Assembly (NCBI RefSeq): GCF_030272615.1
Contig: NC_081405.1
Coordinates: 608,642,677 to 608,706,676, forward strand
Source of the DNA: Cryptomeria japonica
Lineage: Eukaryota > Streptophyta > Pinopsida > Cupressales > Cupressaceae
Length of the DNA stretch: 64,000 bases
Direction: 5' to 3'
Position numbers and translations under genes: made by a program. Shown here piece after piece: positions 10,602 to 23,400 of this stretch (the stretch's first letter is position 1; each line of letters starts with the position of its first letter). Below the pieces are notes generated by a model. That model was given only the letters and a program-made list of their open reading frames with translations. It was not told the origin of the DNA and did no database searches.

Positions 10602-12800
10602 TAAACTTCTACTATACCATCCTTTTGGAAATACTGCAAGATCTCCACAATAAAACTCAACAATACTAGAACACTCAGATAGTGATATCAAATACAACAC
10701 AATATGGGTTAACGTCAATGACAACAAAGCCCAACAACTCTAGTTTCCAACACCATTCCATGAAGAGTTAAAGACAAATAAGATTCATAAAGTAATAACA
10801 TTTCAATTAAGCATTCTATTTTAGATCTAGGCTTTTCTAAATCAAGGCATTATTTCCTTTTTATTTCAATTCATCATGGGATTTATTCCAAACCTAGGGT
10901 TTGATCTAGGAAAACCCTTATCAATCCAAAATCATTTTCCCCTCTCATGTGTGTAGGTGACAAATTCTATAGAGAACAAATACAAAACTAGAAAGTGTAG
11001 CCTAACTAGATTTTGAAGAAGTGAAAAGACTAGATCAAGGTCACCTAATATTAGTGATTGACACTTTTCTAACAAACTTATTTGGAATTATTTTTTATAT
11101 TTGTATGTAATACTTTTGGGTCAAGGTTGCCTAGCATCATTCATCTATATTTCCAAGCTCAGATTTTTGATAGAGTTTCCTCTCTAATTCTCATTTGTAA
11201 ACCTGTACTTTGTTTTTGCATATCTATTTTTAAATTGTCTATGCAAGCTAATCATTTTCAATTGCACATCATCTATCGTACTTCTTGCATTTCAATCATT
11301 TCACATCCAATATTAATTTAATCTAAGTTAGGTAAGTGAACCCAATTTGTGTGTAACCCCTTTGTTAATAAGTTTTAGGTTTGAGCCTATTCAATTCCAT
11401 GTACCTAAATTTGATGTGCAATAAGTGGTTTTGATTTTGTTGATTACATATTTAAACTTGTGAATGCCATTTTTTACCATTGCAATAACAAAATAAACTC
11501 TAGCTCAATGTTACGCTGGTGGCCTCATATACATAATAGTAAAAAATTACAAGTAGTTCAACCATGCTTTTACAAACAATGAGCAATATATTAGATGATA
11601 TCCTTCCAACATTTAATATAAAAAATTTCATGAGTATGCCATGGCTCAATATTTGAAATTGTTTGAATATTAGGTAATGCTGATAAATGACTCAATAAGG
11701 AGGTGTTGAGGCAAAATTATGTCTTATATGGTTTAAGCACCACAACTTGTTATTTGGTACAAAACCAAATCCAAAACTTGTCTTAGAGACCATCAAAACA
11801 AGTATATGGCTTTACCCAAATACTACCATAGGACCATCAAATTTTACAACACCTTTCTTATAAATAATATTCTCGTGACAACTTGATAGCAGGCCCCTCT
11901 CTGGATTATGAACAACCAAAAAAGGTTGAGTTGAACACCTATCCGTATCATTCATTAATGTTATCTATCGTGATTTAGTCAATGTAGAAATTGATGTAGG
12001 GCCAAAATGAAACTGTTTCAGTCAATCCAAATCATCCGGTCAAGACATTGAGTAGTAGCGCCGCGGCCCGCGCTAATTTTTGCAGACGATAGGCGAAAGT
12101 CACAAGGGAGGGAAACGATCCTTCACTTACTACCACAATCTGATAAGACCACATATACCAAAGGACAACAAAAGCACATGGCAGTACTCAAATTTTCAAG
12201 CCAGAAAAGCATAGATTCTATTCAAAAGTCCAGAATTGCAATCGATTGAGCTCGGTATATACGTTCAATATGTCTGCAAAATTATTATCCTTGAAAAATT
12301 TGTCTGCTTATGTAACCTCTGACATCACCAGCTTAAACGGAAAATGATAAACATTTTGAACGGCACTCAAAACTCGATTCGGTATGCATGTTCAGTAAAT
12401 CTGAAGAATTATTTATGTTTGAAGGAATCGTCTGCTTGTGTAACTTCCGACATAAGAAGATTAAATGAAAAATGATAAACAATTTGAACGGCACTCAGAA
12501 CTCGATTAATGAGGGAAACGCTAAAAAGTAGATTAGAGCATGTGAATTTTTTAAAAGATATGCAGTTGAAATAAAATTTTAATTTAGTTTTGGATACTCT
12601 ATTTTTATATTGTTGAAATTTGGGAGACTTAATAGCTTTCTTAATTTCAAATAAATGAATCACAAAGACCATTAAATAGATATATTTATGGAAAGATGTG
12701 TTTCATGTATGACATACCAGTGTGCACTAAAAAAATATGACTAAATACAGTTCATATTTTTCAACACGTGTTCATAAATTCTATTTTATCTCGAAACACA
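10602..12800. other. Stretch without a recognisable gene
   Basis: AT-rich DNA with only short, unconvincing open frames. The notable contents are a small GC-rich island near 12050-12075 (GCGCCGCGGCCCGCGC) and a tandem duplication at 12252-12506. I see no retroelement domains here. Confidence 0.5.
12252..12506. repeat. Tandem duplication, two diverged copies of about 127 bp
   Basis: Copy 1 (12252-12378) and copy 2 (12379-12506) both start TCGGTAT. They share GTCTGCTT, TGTAACTTCC-like, ATGATAAACA and TTGAACGGCACTCA, and end AACTCGAT. Many substitutions separate them, so the duplication is old. No coding function is apparent. Confidence 0.75.
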
Positions 12801-14400
12801 ACCTAATTAGATGATAGAGGCCACCTTTAATAAGTAGGTTTAATAGCTACTCATTTACAAATGAAGAACATTTTATACCAATATCCTTTCTTAAACATTT
12901 AGTAAAAATATTTGCAAGCTTCTCACTGGTTGTTGTATAGGCTAGTTCAATTTCCTTATTAAGAACACATTCATGAATTAACTGATGGTACACTTCGATA
13001 TGTTTTATACGAGCATGGAACACTAGATACATAACCATCATCAACACACTTTAATTATCACAATATACTATTGTGGGATGATGTTGTTGGTGTTCAAGGT
13101 TTTCAAGAAGTCATCTAAGTGATATCGATTCAAAAGTTGTCACAACGAGTGGCTTGTATTCTACTTCATTCGATGAAGAAACAACATTAGGTTGTTTCTT
13201 ACAAACTCTATGAGATAATAGCATAACATAGATTAAAGAAAGAACCAAAAGATGATTTCATAGAGTCTAAGCAACCTGTCCAAACTAAATTTAAAAAAAT
13301 GAACAAGTCTGAAATCTTCATTTTTCATATAATCCAATTAAAAAAATTATGCTCACTCAAGATATCTCTGAAATCACTTTGTAGCTAACCAATGACTATG
13401 TGTCATATGAGCCATGAATTGAGTCAATATTCCAACTACATTAGATATCTTTGGATGAGTAGTAGTTAAGTAAATCAAATTTCCTTTCAAACTCCCATAT
13501 AAGGTTTCATTGATTGATATATCATTTCTATCTTTAGTAAACTTAATTCCTATAACTATTGGTGCTGATGAAGCTTTACAAACTAGCATTTTAATAATGT
13601 GAGAATTTATTTGGTGTACTTCATTTGAGAGAAATATTTTTCTAGGTGTTTGTCACACTTCAATTCTAAGAATGTAATGAGGTAATCCAAGATCAAACAT
13701 CTCTAAATTGATCACCATATATTTTTCACATCTTGCATTAATGATTGATTATTCCCTGTAATGAGTAAATCATTAACAAATAACACTATAAGAAATACCT
13801 TGTTGTAAACACATTTAATGTATAAATTTGGATCAGTAGAAAAAATTTTAAATTCCCTTTGAAGAAAGTACTTAGCAATTGTTGAATACCAATCTCTTGT
13901 GGATTATTCCAAATAATATAGAGTCCCATTTAAGTTACACACCATGTGTTCAAAGTTTTATTTTTCAACTAATTCGAGAGATTATGTGGCTTGTAACTCG
14001 TCAAAAAAATTTATATGTATGAATGCACTTTTGACATCGATTTGGTAAATTTATTAACTATGATGGGAAGCAATTGCTATCAATATTTTAATTATGATAA
14101 TCTTTGCAAATGAAGAAATGTTTTCCTCATAATCAACACCTACAACTTGGTTCTAGCCTTTGGCTACCAATCATGCATTATTCTTTTCATTTGAACCATC
14201 AAATTTAAACTTGATTTAAATACCCATTTACAATTAATTACTTTGTTACCAATAGTTACAGGAACCAAGTCTAGCTTTTGAATTTGATGAATTTTATTTA
14301 TTTATTGATTCAATTGTATATTTCTATTGGTCTTCCTTTATTTATTCATCAAAAGGTCTTAGGTAGTGGCTAGCTAGAACACTTAACGTGAATGGATAAC
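12800..14400 (-). mobile_element. Copia retrotransposon relic (RT and RNase H parts only)
   Basis: Minus-strand peptides near 12.85-13.05 kb match the C-terminus of Copia RNase H (ARIKHIEVYHQLI, then ELAYTTTSEKLANIFTK). Further words of the RT region appear at 13.4-13.6 kb (LYGSLKGNLIYLT). The same orientation continues weakly to about 14.4 kb. No LTR pair, gag or integrase is clearly visible. It is heavily decayed, with many breaks, and much older looking than the element at 4.6-10.6 kb. Confidence 0.75.
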
Positions 14401-16138
14401 AAGCTTCATATTTTTGTAGTCCATTAGATTCTTTTCTACCTTATTATTATCTCCTTAAAGGAATATTATTCACAAAATGGTTTCTTAAACTTGCAATAAC
14501 AAAAGGCTACTATTAATAAATGAGTTTCAGGTGTGAAGTGAGACACTCTCATTACAAGGACTGAGGGGCATGCCCACTTGGTGGGAGATCTAGGGGCTGC
14601 ATTCCTTGGTGATATTTTAGGGGAAATTCCCCCAAAATCTACATTTTTGTATGATTTATCATAGTCAATCATGACCATTTATCATTAGGTCTTACATCTA
14701 ACAATGGATATTATGTGTTCTTTATTCATCCTAGAAGGAAACTCTATTTTATGAGGCAGTTATATTATGGCTATGTATTGTAAGAATTTGATAGTTGTTG
14801 AGTTACATCTAGATACCTATTTGGTGATAATCGTATGAGAATCTTTCTCTGTAATTATATTATTGTTTATTGTTAAAAATGGATAATATATTGGATGTCT
14901 TATAAAGTGTGGATTTTTTCTCTTGAAAGGGTTTTCCCGATGTAAACAATTGAAGCCCAAAGAATTGGGTCAGTCAAATTCATTTCACCCTCAATGTAAT
15001 ATTTTATGTGAAATATAGGATTACTTATTTACATGTCTAAATTAGTGAAATCTTATTTTCTACCATTACAAAAGATAACATAAAATGTGTAAGTAGAGAC
15101 ACATACATACACAAACACATATACATATACTTACACTCCTATCAAAAGAATATTTGAATCTCTATAACTCACTTTTATTTTACTTAATAATTTTTTTATA
15201 CTTATGTGATATTCAATATGCAAATATTAGACATTATTTATATCAAAAGTTGTGTGAAATTACTTTCTTAGATCTAGATTAAGAGAAAGGTGTGATTAAG
15301 AGAAAGGTGTGTGAACATGATGACCATATAATTTTTATTTATTCAAAATCTAGGCAAAGTAGTGTAAAAATTATTGCATGTACTATTTTCTCACCATGTC
15401 TAAAGATTCAAATTAATTAGATAAATCATGCATCGGTAGAATTTATATATAAGTTGTATGATAGATTATCTACATTAGTAAATCTTTGTAAATCCTACTC
15501 CCAAAAAGTGTAGGACTACTTCTATTATGTTCTCCTAATTATAGATTAGGGTATCTCTTAGTTTATATAAAAAAATTTATGGTAGATTGTTTACTCATTT
15601 TGTAATCTTTTATTTTGAGGAATATATCATATCCTTCTTGATAAACTCGTTTGTAGAAGGTTTTCTTTGTTTGTTGTTTCATCTTGAAGGTTCTTTTTTT
15701 GGAAAATTAAATATGATATATCATAAAAAATATTAGTCCCTATAGAAAAATACATGAATAACTCATTGAAGAAAAAATAAGCATAATCCCCAAAGTAAAA
15801 AATATATCACCCTCCTAAAGTATAGTTTCTCTAATAGTCATATAAAACCATGTTGTGGAACCATAATTAAAAGCATTTATCTCTTCTAGATTCCATCAAT
15901 CTAAAAAGAGGACCATTATCTATTTTATTTTTGTAACTCTAGTTTAAGCTTTCTATACACATAAAAGGTTGTATAAAATAAGAAAGCCAAAAGCTAAGGG
16001 AAGAGCTATAAATTTAAACAAAAGGGAAGTTTATTATCTTTCTTTGATTAAAAACAAAAAGATGTGTTTCAAAAAAATATTTTATTTCCTTTAAAAATAT
16101 CAATTATATTTTTATATTTCTCATGATTTTATTGTACA
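14400..16138. other. AT-rich stretch without a recognisable gene
   Basis: Long A/T runs, a short ACACATACATA-type stretch near 15100-15130, and no open frame with a recognisable domain. It might contain unrecognisable remains of the neighbouring Copia relic. Confidence 0.45.
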
Positions 16139-17432
16139 TGTTGAGCTGGTTGAATAAACTAGAATATTGACAAGGGGTGGGGACGAATTAGTATTCCCAA
16201 AATATCTAAATTTTTTACTAATATATTAATTCAATTAAGCTCATTAACATGAAATAGCAAATGCATTATAAAATAATATAACCACAACTTGAACATCAGA
16301 TTTTATATCTCAAAAACCCAAATGGGAAAAACCACGTAGAGTGTTCTCTCTTAGTATAATATAACTAGTTATATGGTGTTTACAAAAAGGGGTGGCTCAT
16401 TGCTGGATGACTCATTGCCATATTACAAAAGTGGCTCACTACTGAAATGCTCACTTAATAGATATTGAAATAAGTAAAATTGCATCTCCTAATGCAAGGG
16501 GTCAATTCTAGGTTAAGCTCAAACAACAACTCATAAAACTGAAAGAAGATCAAGTAAATGACCACTCTATCACTATCCACATTCATGTACAACAACTACG
16601 GTAAGGGATTAGTGCACTACTCTACTGAACCACCCACTTGTAGTAGCTTTGGTAAGGGATTATTGCAACATTTTTTGCACTCTGACTCTTCTATATATTC
16701 CTTCACTCATAAAATTGCTTCTCTTACTGCAATTGCTTTGCTATCCACATTTGACACTTCTTTCTCTGCTAAATCATATGCATGTAAGACACTTATCTAA
16801 CACATCTTTACATCTACTAAATGCATACACAGAGACATATCAAAAAGCTCATACACCAAGATATTATGTCGGTGAAACATAAATGATTTACACAATAATA
16901 TGCTGCTCGGATCAACTTGTTATCCAATAAAGCCTTGACCAAAAGTATGATAAAAATGTCGGCCTTCACTTGTTCTCTTACACACGTCCTTCTCACATTT
17001 CATTTAAAGATGCATATACCTTAATTATCAAAACAAAATAGGGATCTACTGGACCCATAGATATGGACCCATGAGCACAACAACTCCAAGCACAACAACT
17101 TCTAAATCCAAGATACAGATACCACAAATATCAGAACATAAATCACAATAGATACATAGCTGATCTGACTACTAGCACTAATACGGAACCTCACACAGCT
17201 GATATCAGAATATGATACCAACCAAGATAAGAACAAGTTAGGATTCCAGAGTTGATGATTTTCTAGAAATGACACCAGCAGATTATCTATGCCTTATTTC
17301 TCCATATAACATACCTTTCTTCCATTGATGCTCGGTCAACAATACCAAAACTACTTCCAATAGCATACCACATCTAGTCCTAATTGGATAACCAAGTTTG
17401 ACATCAATGAAAATAATGAAAATATTCACACA
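16139..17432 (-). repeat. Solo Copia-like LTR, about 1.3 kb
   Basis: Starts TGTTGAGC on the plus strand and ends TATTCACACA. It follows the same order of landmarks as the LTR at 9397-10601: a GGGGTGGGGACGAATTAG stretch near the start, then AATTCAATTA, then AAACCCAAATGGGAAAAACC, and GACATCAATGA close to the end. No primer-binding site lies next to its left end and no second LTR is visible, so I call it solo. A target duplication is not clear. Confidence 0.55.
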
Positions 17433-20040
17433 AGTCTTAATAGTTCACTCCTTTCATTTTATATTTTTTTGAAGGTATGCATATTGTAAAAAGGAATAAT
17501 TTCTCAATCACAAATCTTGATCATGTTTTGACAATTTTTATTATTTTATTTCCAAGAGAGAGATTTTTTTTTTTAGGTAAAGTGGGGAATGTACTAAACA
17601 AATTATATAATAGTCATTAAAGAAAAAATAAAAAATGCTTAAAGTGAAGCAACCAAAACGAAAGAACAAAGAGTCTCACAAGGAATGAGACTAACCATGA
17701 GCATGACTTGAGTAATCAACCAACAAGAAACAAAGGTCTTGACCAAAGCTTAATACTTTTCTTAGAAACAACAAGTTTTTAAAGGATATTAATAACCTTT
17801 GCAAATGAGGACACTTTAAACTATAGAAAATTATCCAAGGAATCAGTCAACAAAAAATACCTTAGAATTTATAGAGAAAACAAATTTCCAACATAAAATA
17901 AATATGAGAAAGAAGAATTGAGAAAAATTCTAACCACAACCAAGTTGATAATTGAAACCACCTCTATAGCATCAACACGAACTAAGATCATAATAGAAAC
18001 CAACTCAAGATTAGGCCACAAAAAAAGGCTTATGATAGAACTAGATCTACCAATCTTCACCATGAAACATAGAGGGAAAATTACTACTAAATCATAAATA
18101 GTACAATCTAGAGAAAAGTCAATGACAAAATCAAACTCTATAGGACTTGTAGGGGAGTAGACTAGTATACATAATATAAGCCCCATCATGATAGATATCC
18201 AATAAAGGAACACCTACCCTAAAAATATGTGAGGCAAAAGACGCAATCATAGGGAAACCCTCTATAATACCCTCCCACTACAAATATTCATCTTTCAAAC
18301 CTAGCCCAGGTATTATGACTCCTCACAAATGATAAGTAAACTGTAAGGAGCTAAAATGCAAACAACAATGTAGAAACAAAAATGAGAGAGTCCTGAGGGA
18401 TCTAGGGAAAATAATAGAATCCCCTACATAGGTGTAAAACACCATTACTACCAGCTCTAGAATCCTTGGAAACAACCTATAAGAGCATAGAGGAGCCTTT
18501 AAAAGTTACGAAAACAATAGGTTTTCCAACCATAGTCCCAATACTACCACATCCACATGATCCAAATCCCCACATAAACAACACCATAAATTCCAACATC
18601 CCAAACATTTAACACAATGGAGAAGGGCACATGAATGAGAATCATCTCCAAGTGAGAAAGAGACAGGTAAATCAAACAAGAGGACCCCAGTCAATAAGGT
18701 GGTTCTCCCCAAAAGTGAAATAAATCAAGGGTGAGATAGATCCACCTAGCCCCACCAAAGGACTAAGAAACCAAAACAATATGGCTCAAAATTAGGGTAC
18801 ACAACGCCCCCCTCTACCATTTTCACCACCAAGCTACTTAGATCAATAAACCCTTGAGGAAAAAATGCCTAACCCAAGCTAAATACAAAATCTAGCAAGA
18901 AGGCATGAACCACAAATAGCTAATCAAGAAACAAAAAGACCACTTTAGTAGAAGAGGTAGCATTCTCTAAAGCATGAACCACGACAATAGAAGCCCCATC
19001 TCTAGATTTTGACTCAACCCAAGGTTCCATGTCCTCTTCACCATCTAAATCATCATTCCCTACATAATCTACAACACCTGCAATAGTGCCTCCTATTAAA
19101 ACCCTAGTAAAGCCCATTCTACCCTTAATTGCTTATAAATTACTACAAATATAAGTGTTAGATGTTATTTTTATATTCCATTTAGAACTATTCCATTTGT
19201 TCTTGGCCTTTCCTCCATTTTTGTTTGTTATTTTCTCTCTTTTACCACCTTATTTAGTAGTTAGGAGCTAGGTTTGGAGTTATTTCATTAATGGGATAGA
19301 TATTTTTTAATATTGGTAAAAATAGGTTTGGAAATGATCCTTGTACAAGAGAGTAGCCATTAAGAAAATGCCATGCATTCCATGGTATATATGGGATGAA
19401 ACAAACCCAACAAAATAAAAGTTAAACAAGTATAATTGCATCCTAGGTACCATTCACAACCACTAAAACAAAGAACACTACGACATAGCCTAGACAATGC
19501 TATTCCCATGCTTACTTAAGATCACACTATTCACTATAGTGTCAAACATAGAAACATATTTGAGAAGACTTTTATTCCACCTTTGTAGAATAGTCCACAT
19601 AATACTATTATTCAAACCACATAATAAGGTGAAGAGGGAAGAGAATTCTCCACAGATGGTCCAATGAGAAACACTAAAGGAACATTGGTATATCAAGGTT
19701 GGACTAAACACATGTGAATCAACTACCACCAAATCGAGCTAGAGAGAATATAAAGCTATGTGTTGAACCCCAACCACACTAGAATTTTGATGGTATTATG
19801 GAATCGAAGGACTATTAGGATGAGTGATTATAGAAGAGGGTGGATCAACCATGGGAGCTAAGGGAGTTATAGGCATCAAACATGTCAATAAAATAATAAA
19901 AAATATTATCCTTTATTATCAAATTTTACTTGATCTTTGATACTCTTTGTGAACAATTAAGATTTTAAAAAAATAAAAAACAACTTAAGAATCCATCAAA
20001 ACTTTGACAAATAAAATACTAAATAAAATCCATGGTACTC
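17433..20040. other. Stretch without an assignable gene; possible old ORF1-like remains on the minus strand
   Basis: Several short minus-strand frames line up here (about 19117-18920, 18712-18506, 18213-17869). The first is acidic (NDDLDGEEDMEPW). The second is Cys-rich with CGDLDHV, vaguely like a zinc knuckle. I cannot tie them to a family. They could be remains of a retroelement ORF1 or chance frames. No start, splice pattern or terminal repeat supports a gene. Confidence 0.3.
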
Positions 20041-20061
20041 ATTGGGTACTTTCAATTTAGC

Positions 20062-20074
20062 TTGACTTGGTCAA
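20062..20074. promoter_or_regulatory. Possible paired W-boxes upstream of the TIR gene
   Basis: TTGACTTGGTCAA contains TTGACT on the plus strand and TTGACC on the minus strand. Both fit the WRKY-binding W-box core TTGAC[C/T] and are arranged head to head. It lies about 400 bp upstream of the TIR start codon. W-boxes are common by chance, so function is inference. Confidence 0.3.
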
Positions 20075-20290
20075 GGAAATAACTTTTCGTGAAGAGGCAT
20101 TATTTGATTGTGGAAACATCCTACATTGCTTAGTTCCTAAGGCAGCGAAGACCAGTCTTGTCGAATGTTTCTAATAATTAATGTTTATTTGGTACATTTC
20201 TTTATACAAGAACTAATTCACACCATATTCGTCAAGTAACCCAGGTAAGAAATCGGGAGGATCAGACGGAGCACACGTCGGAATGATGTG

Positions 20291-20395
20291 ATGGAGTCAT
20301 TTATCAGGCTGAAAAGTGTTATTCCGGATACTTATGGCAAGCCTCATCGTTTACTATCCATTCTGGAGGTAAAGAACCATTTAACACTTTCATAA
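20291..20395 (+). other. Upstream ORF or possible 5' exon of the TIR gene
   Basis: An ATG-initiated frame of 34 codons (MESFIRLKSVIPDTYGKPHR, then LLSILEVK) ends at TAA 20393-20395, 82 bp before the TIR start codon. It contains a plausible donor (CTGGAG before GTAAAG at about 20369). It could be an upstream ORF that tempers translation, or coding sequence of a spliced 5' exon. I do not recognise the peptide. Confidence 0.3.
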
Positions 20396-20477
20396 CACTT
20401 TATCTGGATCATAATCCTTCCGTCTCACCTCAAAGATCTCTTAACCCACTCTGCTTCACTCCATTTCTGTCGCTCCT

Positions 20478-23400
20478 ATGGGAAATAATGATTCTTCTGC
20501 GCAGTCTTTGTTGATCTCAAAAAAAATTGAATATGATGCATTTGTAAATCACCGCGGGATAGACACAAAGGATACTTTAGCCAGCCTTATCTTTCATAAC
20601 CTTGAGAAAAGGGGCATCAAGGTCTTCCTTGATAAGTATTCGATTCAAGTAGGGGATAAAATACCTGAAACAATAGAAAAGGCGATAGCCTCAACCTGTG
20701 TTCATGTAGTTATTTTCTCTGCTAACTACGCAGAGTCCGAATGGTGCTTGACAGAACTCTGCTTAATCCTCAAAACCAGGGCTCCCATTGTTCCTGTGTT
20801 TTGGGGAATAGAGCCTTCCGAACTTCTAATGGAAGACAAAGGCGGAATGTATGCTAGAGCTTTCAAGATGCATTCTGACACTGGTAAAATCAAGCCTCAA
20901 ATACTTGAGGAATGGAAATTGGCTCTCCGTGAGGTGTCAGATATTAAGGGCCTGAATATTCATGGGTAAAACGCCATCCGTTTATTTCTGTTCCTTTGAG
21001 ATGATTCTATTGATTTCTATTGATTTCTGTGTTGTCTAACGATATTATCTTATCAGAATTATTAAAAAGCTAGTTAAAATAGATTGTAGCCCGTAAAGTA
21101 ATTCAATGTAGCAGGTTACGAGTTCAGTCTTTCGTAACATTACCTCCAGTTCAACTCTCCGTGATTTACGGATAACTGTTGATGCATGCTCCTTACATAA
21201 GTTGTGACTTATGAAAAACTGGTGATTGCATGCTATTTGCATGATTTATGCGCTCTTTGTAATAAGCTAACTAATGCGAACAGCAAGTTAGTCTTCACAA
21301 TCTCCGAAAACTTCACCGTCATTTCTAAGGTTACTATTGTATAAATCTGTATTTGCATATTGTAAATGAACAATGGGTTAATACAATTTCCTTTCTTAGC
21401 TGCTCTGGTTTTCATCTATTGTGCTATTATCTGCAGTTTTGTTTTTATTATTTTCTAGCTCGATCTTGTACAGATCTGCACTTTGTTTGTAGGTTTGAAA
21501 AATTCTACATGGTATCAGAGCCTGGGAGCTAGAAGAAAGGAGCAGGACATTTATTTTTTTGTAGATTTATGAAGATTAGCATTACCATGGAAGCTGATGT
21601 AGACCTTTGAAACTAAATGCATGCTTATTCTTTCCCTCATTTTTGCATGCTCCTTGTTTTTTTTCTCATATTGATTCTTTAAAATTGTATGTGCTTTGCA
21701 AGCACAACATGATAGAGATCTGAAAAATTTGGGGCTTTGTAAAAATTGAACTTTTAGAAAGGTTCTATGGGGTTTTGCTTAATGCATTTAGTATAGGTTT
21801 CTTTCAATAAGTTTCCGGAATAAAATAGAAGATTAAAGTTGCTATGCACTCTTCCTCCAATTGACAGCCAAAAATTTTCTTTTGTTCTAAATTCTTGTCT
21901 ACATGAGATTCCAATGTTGCAATTTAGTTTGCTCCTAGAGATTCTTTCTAGCAGGGTTCCTGACTACATGAGATTCCAGAGTCGCATCCTCGAGTGCTTC
22001 CAGAGTTTCTTTCTAGTGGTACATTATTGAGCAATGGATATACAATGGCATCATCCCAACCGGAGGTCATCTTTGTAGTTCTTCAGCTTGAAGCACATTT
22101 CTGTAGATTCATATCTTCCTGTCTTCAGATGGTCAGTTTCTGTATTCAGAGATCATGTACCTATCTATTCATCCATTTGAGCAATACAGAATATGTACAA
22201 CTACATTTTCAAAGTATCCTAGAGGTACTCATGTAGTGGTTTCTATGATTTTGATACAATTCTGTTGCAGTGTGGATTCATTTGTAGTTCTTCAGCATAG
22301 ATTGCAACTTTCTTCTATAGTTCGAATAATGGTCAAGAGTTTCTCTCAATTGGGTTTTCTCCTTTCTTCTTTGTAATTGGGTTCTCAATCAAGCTTTGTT
22401 GTCAAGACCCATATCTCTCCTTAGTTAGGCTTAAGGGGGGGTGTTAACGCAACTTAACATGTAGTCTTCCCCGTGATTTACGGTGATTGTGATTTGCATT
22501 GTTGCTTATGTTTAAGCTAACCAAGGAGTTCTTGTTTTTAACTCCCTCTTCATCTTCTAGTTCTGTTTCATGCAAACAGTTCTTGATCTCTATAAATTCC
22601 ATGCATCTAATGCATAATTTCTACTCCTGTGATCTATAAACCAATTGTAATTCATTCAAGTTTCAATATGGTAATGTAAATGATTTAATTACATTAATTC
22701 TTTTTCTTCAGATTTCTATATGCAAGTTTTGTTTCTTTTCTTTTCTAGCTAGATTCTTCTGTTGTACAGAAAATTTAACATGGTATCAGAGCAAGGTTGC
22801 TAGGAAGAAAAAGCTAAACACTTTTATTTGCAGGCACTGAAGATAGAGTTGTTTTAGATTGGAATAACCATTGTATTGAAGGTTTTGTTTTTGTATCTTT
22901 TTGGAGATATTTTTGAGTGAATGATGTATATGTATAAGGATTGCAGATGCATGTATTGTGGGAGCAATCAACATGGGCATGAATGGTGTCCCCATTGCTC
23001 ACATAATGTCTTTCTACTCTTTTTTGGGAATGCATCAAAATCGCATGCTGCGCCTTCTCCACCTAAAAAAATAGTTGATGTACCTTCACCTTCACCTACT
23101 AGTTTGATAAAGATCTTGGCTTCTTCGAATGTTACTTCAAATTCTCTTCAACAGGTTCATTCTTGTCCTCTTCATGAGCGAGATATCATCCTATCAAACA
23201 TTTATCATTTGTTTGTTGAATCTCTCTTTGATCATGATGACAATTTTGAGGACACATGTCTTCTCTCTGATATGGGCTCGCATCAAGTTGCATCTTCTTT
23301 TGGTTTGGATTCTCTTGTTTTCTCTCAACCACTCCATGCTACTATCTTGACACATCTTGATTCATATCCGAACAAATCTCACACTTTAGTGGTCACTATT

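Noticed and set aside
16558-16882. Two overlapping plus-strand frames of about 80 codons
   Set aside because: They lie in the solo LTR and have no domain.
18506-18712. Cys-rich minus-strand frame resembling a zinc knuckle
   Set aside because: The spacing does not fit CCHC cleanly and no adjoining gag or ORF1 domain is recognisable.
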